Part shown: positions 18,671 through 26,754 of the stretch, one piece after another
How positions within the stretch are numbered: position 1 is the stretch's first letter
How the letters are laid out: the number at the start of each line of letters is the position of its first letter
Assembly (NCBI RefSeq): GCF_016124105.1
Contig: NZ_JADGMQ010000008.1
Location: 52,290-116,289, forward strand
Direction of reading: 5' to 3'
From: Aquamicrobium zhengzhouense
Lineage (GTDB): Bacteria > Pseudomonadota > Alphaproteobacteria > Rhizobiales > Rhizobiaceae
DNA length: 64,000 bases
Program-made: the position numbers and the translations under genes
The notes under the pieces: model-generated
Database searches by the model: none
The model's input: the letters and a program-made list of their open reading frames with translations, nothing else
Told to the model about the DNA's origin: nothing

Positions 18671-19801
18671 TTAATTTACCGTTTTTGTCCCACTTTTAAC
18701 CATCGCGTTTTTCGGTGGGACAGTTTCGTCCATTTTTTGTTCTGGGATCAGCTTGTGCGCAGCGCCAGCAGCGATCCGCTTTCGGCTCGCGTTTTTCGTG
18801 TAGTGGGTGGTCTGCTGCTTCGTGGTCCAGCCGAATATTGCCATCAGCTCTTCATCGGTCGCGCCGTTCTCCGCGGCGATAGTCGCGCCAGCTTTTCGTA
18901 GGCCGTGTGTCGAGCACTGGGGTAGTCCTGCCTCATCGCACCACTGGCGCATTTTGTTCCCCAGGCCGTTGACGGAGAATGGCTTGTTAAACTCGGTGAC
19001 AAGAAACGTCAGGTCGCCCGTCTTGCACTGATCGATCGTTGCCTGAAGCGGCGCAATAACTGGCAGCTCCACCAAGACCCCGGAAGACTTTTTCGTCTTG
19101 CCAGGGCGTATTGTGAGCCACCCGTTCCGAATATGTTGCCGCCCGACGATCGCTAAGTCAGACAGCCGCAAGCCTGTGAACATCGCAAGATGAAGGGCCA
19201 AGCGAGCTTTGGATCCTGCCGGATGGTGATCTTCGAATTGGGCAACTTCTTCGCGGCTCCAAGTGTGGAAGCCGTCTCCGGATCGCAGACGTTTTATGCC
19301 CAGCGCCGGGTTAATCTTCGCCAAATCAGATTCAACGGCCCATCCGTACATCGCTGATATCGTTTTCACGATGTCGTTTTGAGCGCCCGGCGTCGCTCTG
19401 AGCTCGTCTCGAATTTCTAGAACGTGCTTGCGCTCGAGCAGTGCATAGGGCAGAGCGCCGCGTCGCTTCCCTTTATGCTTACTCTCGCATACCTCGTCGA
19501 GGATGCGCTTCCGCCGCCCCATCACGGCATGCGCAAGCTTTACCAATGCCCGTGTGTGGTATTGCTGGACAAGCCATTGGAAAGATCCCTCAGACGCTGT
19601 ATCGCGAAGGGGCTCTGCAGGTTCTGACTTGACAACGTGGGGGATCCCCAGACGTGCGCAGGCAACCTCCTGGTCGAACTCTTTCGTTCCCGGCGCCTCC
19701 CTCAGTCGCACTTTAGGCTTTCCAGCCATGCGGAAGTAGAGCCGCACGTTGCCGTGTCGGTCCCGGTCGATAGATACACCCTTGGGCAGCTTCTTAGGCA
19801 T
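18671..19801 (-). CDS. int: Phage tyrosine integrase
   Basis: 376 residues from the ATG at 19801. Catalytic residues of the tyrosine recombinases are visible: Arg in MFTGLRLSDL, Lys in GKTKKSSG, HGLR in STHGLRKAGATI, His/Trp region IFGWTTKQQTTHYT with the nucleophilic tyrosine in THYTKNASRKR. An N-terminal SAM-like domain precedes it. It catalyses integration at the tRNA-Leu site 30 bases beyond its stop. Its ATG overlaps the stop of the excisionase-like gene by one base (TGATG). Confidence 0.95.
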   Translation of the reverse strand: MPKKLPKGVSIDRDRHGNVRLYFRMAGKPKVRLREAPGTKEFDQEVACARLGIPHVVKSEPAEPLRDTASEGSFQWLVQQYHTRALVKLAHAVMGRRKRILDEVCESKHKGKRRGALPYALLERKHVLEIRDELRATPGAQNDIVKTISAMYGWAVESDLAKINPALGIKRLRSGDGFHTWSREEVAQFEDHHPAGSKARLALHLAMFTGLRLSDLAIVGRQHIRNGWLTIRPGKTKKSSGVLVELPVIAPLQATIDQCKTGDLTFLVTEFNKPFSVNGLGNKMRQWCDEAGLPQCSTHGLRKAGATIAAENGATDEELMAIFGWTTKQQTTHYTKNASRKRIAAGAAHKLIPEQKMDETVPPKNAMVKSGTKTVN

Positions 19802-20052
19802 CAATCCCAAGGATTGCCCTCCGTAGACCTGGCGTCAACCGAAACCGAACGATGTGGTAAAGCACGAAACGCTGCGACGACTTCCGCCACATCCCAAACC
19901 AGTCGGCCGTACAGCATTCGCGCGTCAGGCATTTTGCCGTCTGCTACAAGCCGATCAAACAGGGTTGCGCTCACACCAATAAGTTCTGCGGCCTGCTCCC
20001 GGTTGATGCCAACTGGCGCCAAGCTTTGGGGAAGGATCTCCGCTTTCCTCAT
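19801..20052 (-). CDS. Excisionase-like small DNA-binding protein
   Basis: 83 residues. Contains a winged-helix/AlpA-type helix-turn-helix pattern (INREQAAELIGVSATLFDRLVADGKMPDARMLYGRLVWD within residues about 17-55), the layout of phage excisionases and AlpA regulators. It is immediately upstream of and overlaps int, the usual xis-int order. The ATG at 20052 overlaps the stop of the preceding tiny gene (ATGA), which decides the start over an in-frame ATG at 20076. Confidence 0.75.
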   Translation of the reverse strand: MRKAEILPQSLAPVGINREQAAELIGVSATLFDRLVADGKMPDARMLYGRLVWDVAEVVAAFRALPHRSVSVDARSTEGNPWD

Positions 20053-20192
20053 AGTCGGCTCCTGTTCCGCAGCCATCGTCGGAACGCGTACCCGGGTTCA
20101 TTCTTTTGCCGTTCGATCTCAAGCCGGGCGCGACGGTTCCAGAGCCTCGCACGTAGACGGGAAACCAAAACGGCAATCGCGCCACAGATCAT
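20049..20192 (-). CDS. Tiny basic protein in the left operon
   Basis: 47 residues beginning MICGAIAVLVSRLRARLW and rich in arginine, with a short hydrophobic N-terminus. Its ATG overlaps the stop of the gene upstream and its stop overlaps the xis-like start (both ATGA). No family is recognised. Translational coupling on both sides is the main evidence. Confidence 0.5.
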   Translation of the reverse strand: MICGAIAVLVSRLRARLWNRRARLEIERQKNEPGYAFRRWLRNRSRL

Positions 20193-20281
20193 GACAGCGC
20201 CCTCCATGTGATGGCGATCCACAGAGCGCAGATCGTGATGCCCACACAGCAGGTAAGAGAAAAGCTCTTAGTGGGAGTCAT
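20189..20281 (-). CDS. Tiny membrane peptide in the left operon
   Basis: 30 residues (MTPTKSFSLTCCVGITICAL and a short tail), one hydrophobic segment. Coupled by 4-base overlaps at both ends. Family unknown. Confidence 0.42.
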   Translation of the reverse strand: MTPTKSFSLTCCVGITICALWIAITWRALS

Positions 20282-20346
20282 GCTTCACCCCCAACCCATA
20301 GGCACCCGATAGCAAAGAGCAGGAGGAGGATCTGTGCCGTGGTCAT
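20278..20346 (-). CDS. Tiny membrane peptide in the left operon
   Basis: 22 residues (MTTAQILLLLFAIGCLWVGG then EA), nearly all hydrophobic. ATGA overlaps link it to the genes on both sides. AGGAGGAGG inside this gene could serve as ribosome-binding site for the downstream peptide only poorly because of distance. Family unknown. Confidence 0.4.
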   Translation of the reverse strand: MTTAQILLLLFAIGCLWVGGEA

Positions 20347-20654
20347 GCCAATGCTCCTTCACCCAAGAATGACCGCAACAAGGGGATCACGGCACTTTCG
20401 TCGTCTCCGAGGGTCAGTGTCTCAAGGAGTGCGTCATCACTGAGGATCAGATTGACCTTGTCCCTCACCGCGTCGATTGACTGGCATGGAAGGGCAATGA
20501 TCGCTTCGCCAGTGATTCTGAACGCCTCGTAGCTCTCACCTTCGCACTCTAAATCGCGGCCGCGATACTTTGCGTGCCATAATTCCCGCGACACCGCGTG
20601 GGCAGCAGCGAGGGCCATCAGTGGCAGTCTCAGAAGTTGATTGGTGACGTTCAT
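20343..20654 (-). CDS. Hypothetical phage early protein
   Basis: 103 residues from the ATG at 20654, which overlaps the stop of the upstream gene. Acidic C-terminal half (SDDALLETLTLGDDESAVIP). No recognised domain. Part of the int-side transcript. Confidence 0.6.
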   Translation of the reverse strand: MNVTNQLLRLPLMALAAAHAVSRELWHAKYRGRDLECEGESYEAFRITGEAIIALPCQSIDAVRDKVNLILSDDALLETLTLGDDESAVIPLLRSFLGEGALA

Positions 20655-20833
20655 GAACGCGCCCTCATTGCCAAGATGACGAGTTGGAACTGGTGGTCGA
20701 TCGTGATCCGCCATTCGCCGCCATGAATGTTGCGCAATTGCTCGGCTAGATCGCTTGTGGTGGCTTCAACTGCGGCCAGCGCGGCTTGACCCTCGGCGTG
20801 AGCGCGGCCTTTCAGTTGCTCTAGGACGCTCAT
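20651..20833 (-). CDS. Small hypothetical phage early protein
   Basis: 60 residues (MSVLEQLKGRAHAEGQAALA..., ending ILAMRARS), mainly helical by composition. ATGA overlaps at both ends. Function unknown. Confidence 0.6.
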   Translation of the reverse strand: MSVLEQLKGRAHAEGQAALAAVEATTSDLAEQLRNIHGGEWRITIDHQFQLVILAMRARS

Positions 20834-21324
20834 GCCTTCACCTCGCTGCGCTTGACGGCCTCGATATGGGTCCAGGGGTTGGTGTGGTCGACCGTGGATG
20901 AGGCGTCAGATGGCGGGTTGGCGACTGATGCACAGGCGAAGTCCCGGGCGGAATGCAGTAGGCGTAGCAGTGCTCGATAGTCTTGCTTGATGTTGAAGGT
21001 CAGTTCATCGCAAGAGAGCTGGTCCCAAAGCAGGTCGAGATAGACGCACGCATAGGTAAGCTGAATGGCCACATCCTCGAGACTTTCGGCCTTGACCATG
21101 CTGATCATCGATCGCAAGGCGAGCTCTTCATCGTAGGCGTGCTTCGAAGCGGACACGCTTGCCCACTTGGTGCCGTTATCGTCCTGCTGGCTCTCCCATG
21201 AGATGACCTCAGCCTTGCTGTAAAGGGTCATCGCGTCGTCGAGGCGAGATGCTAGGGCGACAATCGGAGTCGCCGCTACAGGTACAGCTTCGCCTTTCAC
21301 CCGCGTGGTGCCGTTCGTATCCAT
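20830..21324 (-). CDS. Hypothetical phage early protein, first gene of left operon
   Basis: 164 residues from the ATG at 21324 with GGAG eight bases upstream. Mixed helical protein (SRLDDAMTLYSKAEVISW, AIQLTYACVYLDLLWDQL) without a motif I recognise. It is the first gene after the left operator region, so it should be under direct repressor control. Confidence 0.65.
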   Translation of the reverse strand: MDTNGTTRVKGEAVPVAATPIVALASRLDDAMTLYSKAEVISWESQQDDNGTKWASVSASKHAYDEELALRSMISMVKAESLEDVAIQLTYACVYLDLLWDQLSCDELTFNIKQDYRALLRLLHSARDFACASVANPPSDASSTVDHTNPWTHIEAVKRSEVKA

Positions 21325-21363
21325 CAATATGTCTCCGGGTTGGGTGTGGTATTAACCATCTAC

Positions 21364-21409
21364 TACACGTTATGTGTAGCGGTCAACCCAGAAATACACC
21401 TTTTGCGTA
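21364..21409 (-). promoter_or_regulatory. Left operators and promoter of the int-side operon
   Basis: Two 15-bp dyads: TACACGTTATGTGTA at 21364-21378 (perfect half-sites TACAC / GTGTA around 5 bases) and TACACCTTTTGCGTA at 21395-21409 (one mismatch). A minus-strand TTGACC (21386-21381) lies between them with a weak -10 about 17-18 bases on, inside and just beyond the first dyad. Same motif as the right operators. The repressor gene ends at 21411. Confidence 0.7.
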
Positions 21410-21410
21410 A

Positions 21411-22073
21411 TCAGATCGGGCGATAGCTGCCTATGATTAGCGCGAACACCTCGACTTGAGTGTCGCATTCGGGAGCATGCATATTGATTGGCGTCTGGTA
21501 GCGCGGGTCGTCACTCTCCGGCATCAGCAGTATATCTCCGCCTCGCTCGAGGTACCGCTTGATCGTCGTCTCGACGAGGCCCGCGCGCATTCTGCGCAAG
21601 GCGACCACGTCACCATTCCGGGGCGACCTGGCGTGCTCAAGGGGTACGCCAATGGCATAAACTCCATCTGGCAAAATCTTGTTCATGCTGGGTCCGTTGA
21701 CCTCAACTGCTATCTGCTTGTCAGGCGGATAGTCTGCAGATGGTGCGGCCGGAATAACCGGATAGTCATCCTCGGCGACGTTGCCGTCTACTTCGAGCCA
21801 CACGCCGGCTGCTACCTTTCCAATAACTGGGATAGAGGGCACTAAACGGGGGTCTTCCGCCTCCTTATCGGAGCCTGTGAGTAGCCAGCCCGGAGTGGTC
21901 CCAAAAGCGCGCGCGTACTTTCTTGCAGAATCCAGTCGAAGGCCCCGGGATCCATTCTCGTGCGATGCATAGGTTGAGTAGCCCCATCCAAAGTTTTGGG
22001 CCGCATCTGCCGCGCTCCGGAACCCAGCCTTTTCTCGAGCTATTTGTAGGCGCTCATGCGGCGTGTTCTTCAT
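21411..22073 (-). CDS. CI-type repressor: XRE helix-turn-helix plus S24 peptidase
   Basis: 220 residues. N-terminal HTH (residues about 5-55, RSAADAAQNFGWGYSTYASHENG) and C-terminal S24/LexA-like domain with the serine in VNGPSMNKILPDG and the lysine in ETTIKRYLERG. An Ala-Gly cleavage site is visible in KVAAGVWLEV. Such repressors hold lysogeny and self-cleave upon RecA activation (family knowledge). The gene lies between two operator pairs and is divergent from cro. The ATG at 22073 follows a GGAG site and gives the expected N-terminus. Confidence 0.93.
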   Translation of the reverse strand: MKNTPHERLQIAREKAGFRSAADAAQNFGWGYSTYASHENGSRGLRLDSARKYARAFGTTPGWLLTGSDKEAEDPRLVPSIPVIGKVAAGVWLEVDGNVAEDDYPVIPAAPSADYPPDKQIAVEVNGPSMNKILPDGVYAIGVPLEHARSPRNGDVVALRRMRAGLVETTIKRYLERGGDILLMPESDDPRYQTPINMHAPECDTQVEVFALIIGSYRPI

Positions 22074-22119
22074 TTCGTATACTCCAACATCCACAGGCCA
22101 TCATTCTACACCGGAAATC

Positions 22120-22161
22120 TACACATAACGTGTTGACGTGATATTACACATTTCGTATAGA
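22120..22161 (+). promoter_or_regulatory. Right operators and pR promoter
   Basis: TTGACG at 22133-22138, a 17-base spacer and TATAGA at 22156-22161 form a near-consensus promoter. One operator dyad (TACACATAACGTGTT, 22120-22134) abuts the -35; another (TACACATTTCGTATA, 22145-22159) covers the spacer and -10. Repressor binding would block RNA polymerase directly. The first base of the cro ATG, 22168, falls at about the expected +1. Confidence 0.8.
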
Positions 22162-22167
22162 TTTCGC

Positions 22168-22383
22168 ATGTCTTTCATCCAAATGGTTAATCTTTGGCCT
22201 ACGCGAGCCGCCTTCGCGACCGACATCGGGGCTACGCCCCAGGCCGTCACCAACATGATCAAGCGGGACAGCGTTCCAGCCCGCTATTGGACAGATATGG
22301 TCAGGGGCGCGAATGAGCGCGGCCTTGACGGCGTAACTTTGCACGCACTCTCCCAAGCGGCAGCGCGGAGGGAGGCGGCATGA
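22168..22383 (+). CDS. Cro-like regulator
   Basis: 71 residues beginning MSFIQMVNLWPTRAAFATDI. The segment TRAAFATDIGATPQAVTNMIKRDSVPARYW is a helix-turn-helix of the Cro/YdaS type. It is the first rightward gene, opposite CI. The ATG sits six bases after the -10, leaving no space for a ribosome-binding site, so translation of a leaderless mRNA is likely (inference). Overlaps the next gene by ATGA. Confidence 0.8.
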   Translation: MSFIQMVNLWPTRAAFATDIGATPQAVTNMIKRDSVPARYWTDMVRGANERGLDGVTLHALSQAAARREAA

Positions 22384-23330
22384 ACCATCTCGCTGTTATC
22401 GAAACCGCATCGCTCCCTAGCCTTGTTCAGCAAGCGGCCCGTCAACTTGCCAGTGCCACTACGGCGGCGGAAGTTCTCGATGCTCACGACACCGCGTCGA
22501 TCGTGTATGACGCGGCTAAGAAAGCCGCTCGCATGGCTAAGGCCAAGGGCGCTCATGACGAACTGGTCGCTGCCGCGCACCGTGCGCAGGCCGACGCTCT
22601 CGAAATTGAGGCGATGGCAAAGCGCCGCCTGGCCGATGAATATGATGGTGCTGTTGAGCGCGGTGAACTCGCCGGACATGGCGGCGCACGAAATTTCAAG
22701 GTCGCAGACCCTGACCTTGAAAAGCCAACCATTGGAGACGTTGGCCTTTCGAAGCAGGAACTTTCCGAAGCCCGCCAATTCCGTGACGCCGAAGTCGCTC
22801 AGCCGGGCATAGCCCGCCGCGCGCTCGACGCCCGTCTTGCCCAAGGATTGGAGCCGAACAAGGCGGCGCTCCGAAAGGCAGTCGTTGATGCTGCAAAGCG
22901 AGCGGAAAACGATGCCTCCCGCGATCGAACACGCGAAGCGTTATCACCAGAAGTCCAAGCGATGCAGCAGGCTAAGGCCGAGGCGATAGCTGCGCGTAAA
23001 GCTCAACCAGTCGACGTTGAGGCGCTTAGGGCAGAGATTGAAGAACTACGCGAAGCTAATGCCGCTCTGGAGACCGACGTCGCGCGGCTGACCGCCGAAA
23101 ACAAGCTCTACGGCGAGATGAAGGTCCAGTTCGCTCAGGGCGGGTTCGACAAGGTGATCGCCGGCAAGGACGCAGAAATCAGCGCTCTCGAAAGCCGCTT
23201 GTATCGCGAGAGCGAGGATAAGGCTTCGTGGATGAAGTCTGCGAAATACTGGAACGCACAGGCGATCAAGCACGGCTACTCCAGAAACACCGAGATTGAT
23301 CTTCAGACACTGGAGATCGTCAATGGCTGA
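22380..23330 (+). CDS. Hypothetical phage early protein with coiled coil
   Basis: 316 residues. Ala-rich N-terminal half (TAAEVLDAHDTASIVYDAAK, then ALEIEAMAKRRLADEYDGA) and a coiled-coil heptad region at about residues 215-280 (VEALRAEIEELREANAALET). The N-terminal type occurs in many phage early regions near ParB-like or methyltransferase genes, but I cannot assign a function. ATGA overlap with cro. Confidence 0.75.
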   Translation: MNHLAVIETASLPSLVQQAARQLASATTAAEVLDAHDTASIVYDAAKKAARMAKAKGAHDELVAAAHRAQADALEIEAMAKRRLADEYDGAVERGELAGHGGARNFKVADPDLEKPTIGDVGLSKQELSEARQFRDAEVAQPGIARRALDARLAQGLEPNKAALRKAVVDAAKRAENDASRDRTREALSPEVQAMQQAKAEAIAARKAQPVDVEALRAEIEELREANAALETDVARLTAENKLYGEMKVQFAQGGFDKVIAGKDAEISALESRLYRESEDKASWMKSAKYWNAQAIKHGYSRNTEIDLQTLEIVNG

Positions 23331-23673
23331 TGCCGGGGCGATCCTCCAGCGCATCCGGGCGCTCGGCGCGAATGTCATGATCGACGGCGGGCGGCTGATC
23401 GTTATCAACCGGGAGAAACTGCCGGAAGGCGCGCTCGACTTCATTCGGCAGAATGGCCGGGAGATAGCGGCCTTTGTCGAACGTGAAGGGAGCGTCGAGG
23501 AACGCGCCGCGATCATAGAGCATGACGGCGGAATGGCGCGGCAAGATGCTGATCGCCTCGCCCGATTGCTGTTTGCCAGCTGCCCGCCGGAGACGAATCC
23601 GGCCGATTGGACTTGGTTCGTCAACAAGGCGCTGGAGATCATGGATGCGGCTCCACGGGAGCGCGCGGCATGA
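23323..23673 (+). CDS. Hypothetical phage protein, TubC-docking-like
   Basis: 116 residues from the ATG at 23323 (8-base overlap with the upstream gene). The N-terminal 45 residues (ILQRIRALGANVMIDGGRLI followed by INREKLPEGALDFIRQNGRE) resemble the small docking fold seen at the N-terminus of TubC-like proteins and in many phage replication genes. Probably a replication accessory protein by position; weak assignment. Confidence 0.65.
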   Translation: MADAGAILQRIRALGANVMIDGGRLIVINREKLPEGALDFIRQNGREIAAFVEREGSVEERAAIIEHDGGMARQDADRLARLLFASCPPETNPADWTWFVNKALEIMDAAPRERAA

Positions 23674-25244
23674 AAGAGCTGCAGCTTCGCCCCCATCAGC
23701 TGCACGTCGAGGAGCAGCTTCGCGAGCAGCTGCGAACTGGCGCGTCGTGGATCGTGCTCGTCGCGCCCACCGCATTCGGCAAAACCGAGACAGCGATCCA
23801 CCTCATCCGTCTAGCTCTACAGAAAGGAAGGCGCGTCTGGTTCCTCGTCGACCGGGTGACGCTCGCGAGGCAGACCAGTGACCGCTTCCGAGAATACGGC
23901 ATCGCCCATGGCGTCGTGCAGGGTGCCAACGCAGAGAACGACCGGTATGCGCCGGAAGAGAACGTCCAGATCATGACGATCCAGACGTTCGAGCGTCGGG
24001 AGTTCGGCGAGGAGCCGGGCCTCATTTTCTACGACGAGTGTCACAGCCAGTATCAGAAGACGCTTGAGCGCCTGAAGGAATATTCGAAGGCCAAGATCAT
24101 CGGCCTTACCGCGACCCCGTTCACCGCCGGCATGGCGGAGTATTGGGGCGGCCTGGTCAACGGCGCGACGGTCAACCGGCTGCTCGCTGACAGATACCTG
24201 TCGCCCCTCAAGATCAAGGCGTGCGTGTCGCCTGATATGACGGGGGCGAAGAAGAAGTTCACCGGCGAGTATGAGGACGAGGAAGCCGCTTCACGCGGCA
24301 TCACGATCATCGGCGACGTCGTGCAAACGTGGGTCCAGCAGACGGCAAAGTTCTTCGGTGGTCCGGCCAAGACTATCGTGTTTTCGCCGTCCATCCGCCA
24401 TGGCGAAGAGCTTTGCCGCCAGTTTGCCGAGGCCGGCTACAACTTCCAGCAGATCAGCTACCTCGATGCTGCCGACGGCAGCCGGGACGCCAAGATCGAG
24501 GAGTTCAGGAAGCCCGACAGCGCCATCCATGGCCTCGTCTCCTGCGCAGTCCTGACCAAGGGTTTTGACGTGCCCGACGTGCTGGTCGGCATCTCCTGCC
24601 GTCCGTACCGAAAGGCATTCTCGAACCACATTCAGGAAATGGGCAGGGTCATGCGGACCTCGCCCGGCAAGGAGTTCGGGCTTTGGCTGGATCACTCCGG
24701 CAACTGCATCGCCTTCGCAGAAGATACCGCGTGGCTCTACGAGAACGGCGTCGACAGTCTGTCGAATGCGCAAAAGAAGGACAGCGAGGCGCGCGAGCCG
24801 GCGGAGAAAATCAAGTCGAAATATTTCTGCAGCGACTGCGGGATGGAGATGCTGCCGGCGTCGACCACGTGTCAATCCTGCGGATGGGAACGCCCGAAGC
24901 GCGGTGAAATCCAGACCGTCGAAGGTGAACTGGTCGACTTCGAGGTCAGCATCAAAGCCGCATTCCAACCACGACAGGGTCTGCGCGCAGAATGTCTGCA
25001 AAGTCCGAAGCGGATATGGAACGCCGCACTCACGTATACGCTGGCGAACAGTCGCGGTGGTGAGGACCGAGCACGCAAATGGGCATATGGCGTGTGGGCC
25101 GGCATCTATCCAGGCAGCAAGCTGCCCTACGGCCTTTACGACTCTGTCTGCGATCCGAGGGACGTGCTGCCCGATGAATGGTCGCTCATCGAGCGAGAGG
25201 TGAAGCGCTTCCGCAAGACCAACAAGCGGAGGGCTGCGGCATGA
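23670..25244 (+). CDS. DEAD/DEAH-box (SF2) helicase
   Basis: 524 residues from the ATG at 23670 (ATGA overlap). Motif I APTAFGKTETA, motif II as DECH in IFYDECHSQ, motif III TATP, and the second RecA domain with IQEMGRVMRT (motif VI). A four-cysteine zinc ribbon (CSDCG and CQSCG, about residues 387-410) follows. Helicases of this type serve phage DNA replication or restart. The Toprim primase is the next gene. Confidence 0.92.
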   Translation: MKELQLRPHQLHVEEQLREQLRTGASWIVLVAPTAFGKTETAIHLIRLALQKGRRVWFLVDRVTLARQTSDRFREYGIAHGVVQGANAENDRYAPEENVQIMTIQTFERREFGEEPGLIFYDECHSQYQKTLERLKEYSKAKIIGLTATPFTAGMAEYWGGLVNGATVNRLLADRYLSPLKIKACVSPDMTGAKKKFTGEYEDEEAASRGITIIGDVVQTWVQQTAKFFGGPAKTIVFSPSIRHGEELCRQFAEAGYNFQQISYLDAADGSRDAKIEEFRKPDSAIHGLVSCAVLTKGFDVPDVLVGISCRPYRKAFSNHIQEMGRVMRTSPGKEFGLWLDHSGNCIAFAEDTAWLYENGVDSLSNAQKKDSEAREPAEKIKSKYFCSDCGMEMLPASTTCQSCGWERPKRGEIQTVEGELVDFEVSIKAAFQPRQGLRAECLQSPKRIWNAALTYTLANSRGGEDRARKWAYGVWAGIYPGSKLPYGLYDSVCDPRDVLPDEWSLIEREVKRFRKTNKRRAAA

Positions 25245-26149
25245 CGGTTGACGACGCGATCGAGCAAGCTTGCGCCGATGTCGGCATTCAACCACCGCGA
25301 AAGGCCGCATTCGGTAAATGGCTGAGCACCGATACGCTTGCCGGCAAAAAGGGCAAGGGCGACGGCAGGCTTATCGTCAATGAGCACTATGTCACTGCCT
25401 GGAACTGGCAGACCGGCGAGAAATCAACGGTGGCGCTTCGTGATGGCTTATCAATTAAGGAGCAGAGAGCAATTGCCCACGACGTCGCCAAGGCCAAGGA
25501 GAAGGCCGAACAGGACGCAGCGCGCGCGGCGCGTCAGGCGAGTGCCCTCATCGCTCAGTCGAGGACGACCACGCATCCTTATCTCGCCGCGAAAGGCTTT
25601 CGAGACGAGCTTGTCGCTGTTATCGGCGCACAGGCCGTACGCGACATCGGCGCTAGCTACCTCGTCGCCGGTTCGAACGCCATTATCGTGCCGGCGCGGC
25701 GTGACGGAGCGGTCACCAGCGTTCAGTTGATATGGGAAGACGGAACAAAGAAGTTTCTTTTCGGCGGTGAGATCGGCGGCGCATCGCACCGCATCGCCAC
25801 TGGCGTCTATACGTGGCTGTGTGAGGGCTTCGCGACCGGGCTGACTGTCAGGGCCGCGCTGAGGGGCTTGAAGATCCAGGCGACGGTCCTGTGTTGCTTC
25901 TCTGCCTCAAACATTCACGCCGTCGCACGCCAGGTCAATGGACGGGCGTTTGTAGCGGCAGACCATGACAAGCCCCTGCCTCAGTTCGGCGGTGTTGGCA
26001 CAGGCGAACATTACGCAAAACAAACCGGTCTGCCGTTCGCCATGCCGCCGGTCATTCAAACGGATTTCAATGACATGCACCAAGCGGAAAGCATCTTCGC
26101 AGTGCAGCGCATTCTGACGTCGGTGATGGCAGGGAGGCGCGCAGCATGA
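25241..26149 (+). CDS. Toprim-domain phage primase-like protein
   Basis: 302 residues. The Toprim fold is marked by the glutamate in TWLCEGFATGLTVRAAL and the DxD-type pair in FVAADHD. The N-terminal half (YVTAWNWQTGEKSTVALRDG, HPYLAAKGF) matches phage primase/helicase-associated Toprim proteins. A classical zinc-binding primase domain is not seen. Probably primes phage replication together with the upstream helicase. ATGA-coupled at both ends. Confidence 0.85.
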   Translation: MTVDDAIEQACADVGIQPPRKAAFGKWLSTDTLAGKKGKGDGRLIVNEHYVTAWNWQTGEKSTVALRDGLSIKEQRAIAHDVAKAKEKAEQDAARAARQASALIAQSRTTTHPYLAAKGFRDELVAVIGAQAVRDIGASYLVAGSNAIIVPARRDGAVTSVQLIWEDGTKKFLFGGEIGGASHRIATGVYTWLCEGFATGLTVRAALRGLKIQATVLCCFSASNIHAVARQVNGRAFVAADHDKPLPQFGGVGTGEHYAKQTGLPFAMPPVIQTDFNDMHQAESIFAVQRILTSVMAGRRAA

Positions 26150-26754
26150 AGAAGGAACTGGATAGGTCCAAGGCCTCGTTCAAGCTCGACCTGATCGAGA
26201 CTGCGAATGCCGATCCCATGCTGACGCCTGCGGATTTCAAGCTTCTATCAGCCTATGTCGCGGTAATGGCGTGGCCATCGCACCGGACGTGGCTAGCTGC
26301 CTCGCTGGCCATGGCCAAAACCGGACTCAGCCACGGGCAGTTCTGGAAAAGCCGGGGCCGATTGCTCGGTGATAACTCAGAAAAGCGCGCGTACCTGATC
26401 GCCGTTCGCAGCGGCGGTAAAGTGGCAACTTATAAGCTGATCAACCCGTGGCGCGATGAAGCCATAGAGCATGTCGATGCGATGACAGCCTATCATCGCG
26501 AAGCGGAAAGACAGAAGAAAGCCGGAAAACGCGCGACGTCATCCATCCAGAATATGGAGGGACAAGAAGTCAATTTGTCCCTGCACAGAATGGAGGGACA
26601 AAAGGCACCCTGTCCCTCCAGAATTTGTAGTTCTGTCCCTCCAGAAAATAGTAGCTATTACCCCTCAGTTATAACCCCAAGTAAGAATGGGGTCCGTGAT
26701 GAAGTTTCTCTGAGTTCGAACGTGGTGCCTTTCAACAGGAAGGACATCGCATGA
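26146..26754 (+). CDS. Probable replication initiator (winged-helix) containing the origin
   Basis: 202 residues. Residues about 1-100 look like a winged helix (LTPADFKLLSAYVAVMAW, LAMAKTGLSHGQFWKSRGRL). The C-terminal part is low-complexity and encoded by a cluster of inverted TGGAGGGACA repeats (26555-26643). An initiator gene with binding sites inside its own coding region is the lambda O arrangement (established precedent). Position after helicase and primase agrees. The assignment as initiator is inference. Confidence 0.65.
   Translation: MKKELDRSKASFKLDLIETANADPMLTPADFKLLSAYVAVMAWPSHRTWLAASLAMAKTGLSHGQFWKSRGRLLGDNSEKRAYLIAVRSGGKVATYKLINPWRDEAIEHVDAMTAYHREAERQKKAGKRATSSIQNMEGQEVNLSLHRMEGQKAPCPSRICSSVPPENSSYYPSVITPSKNGVRDEVSLSSNVVPFNRKDIA
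26555..26643. repeat. Iteron cluster, candidate phage replication origin
   Basis: Four exact copies of TGGAGGGACA: forward at 26555-26564 and 26591-26600, reverse (TGTCCCTCCA) at 26611-26620 and 26634-26643, plus a partial reverse copy TTGTCCCT at 26575-26582. Most copies are flanked by an AGAA-type extension. An A+T-richer stretch follows at about 26,643-26,690. Lies inside the initiator-like gene. Confidence 0.7.

Noticed and set aside
24291..25310. 339-residue minus-strand frame
   Set aside because: Antisense to the helicase gene; no recognisable domain.
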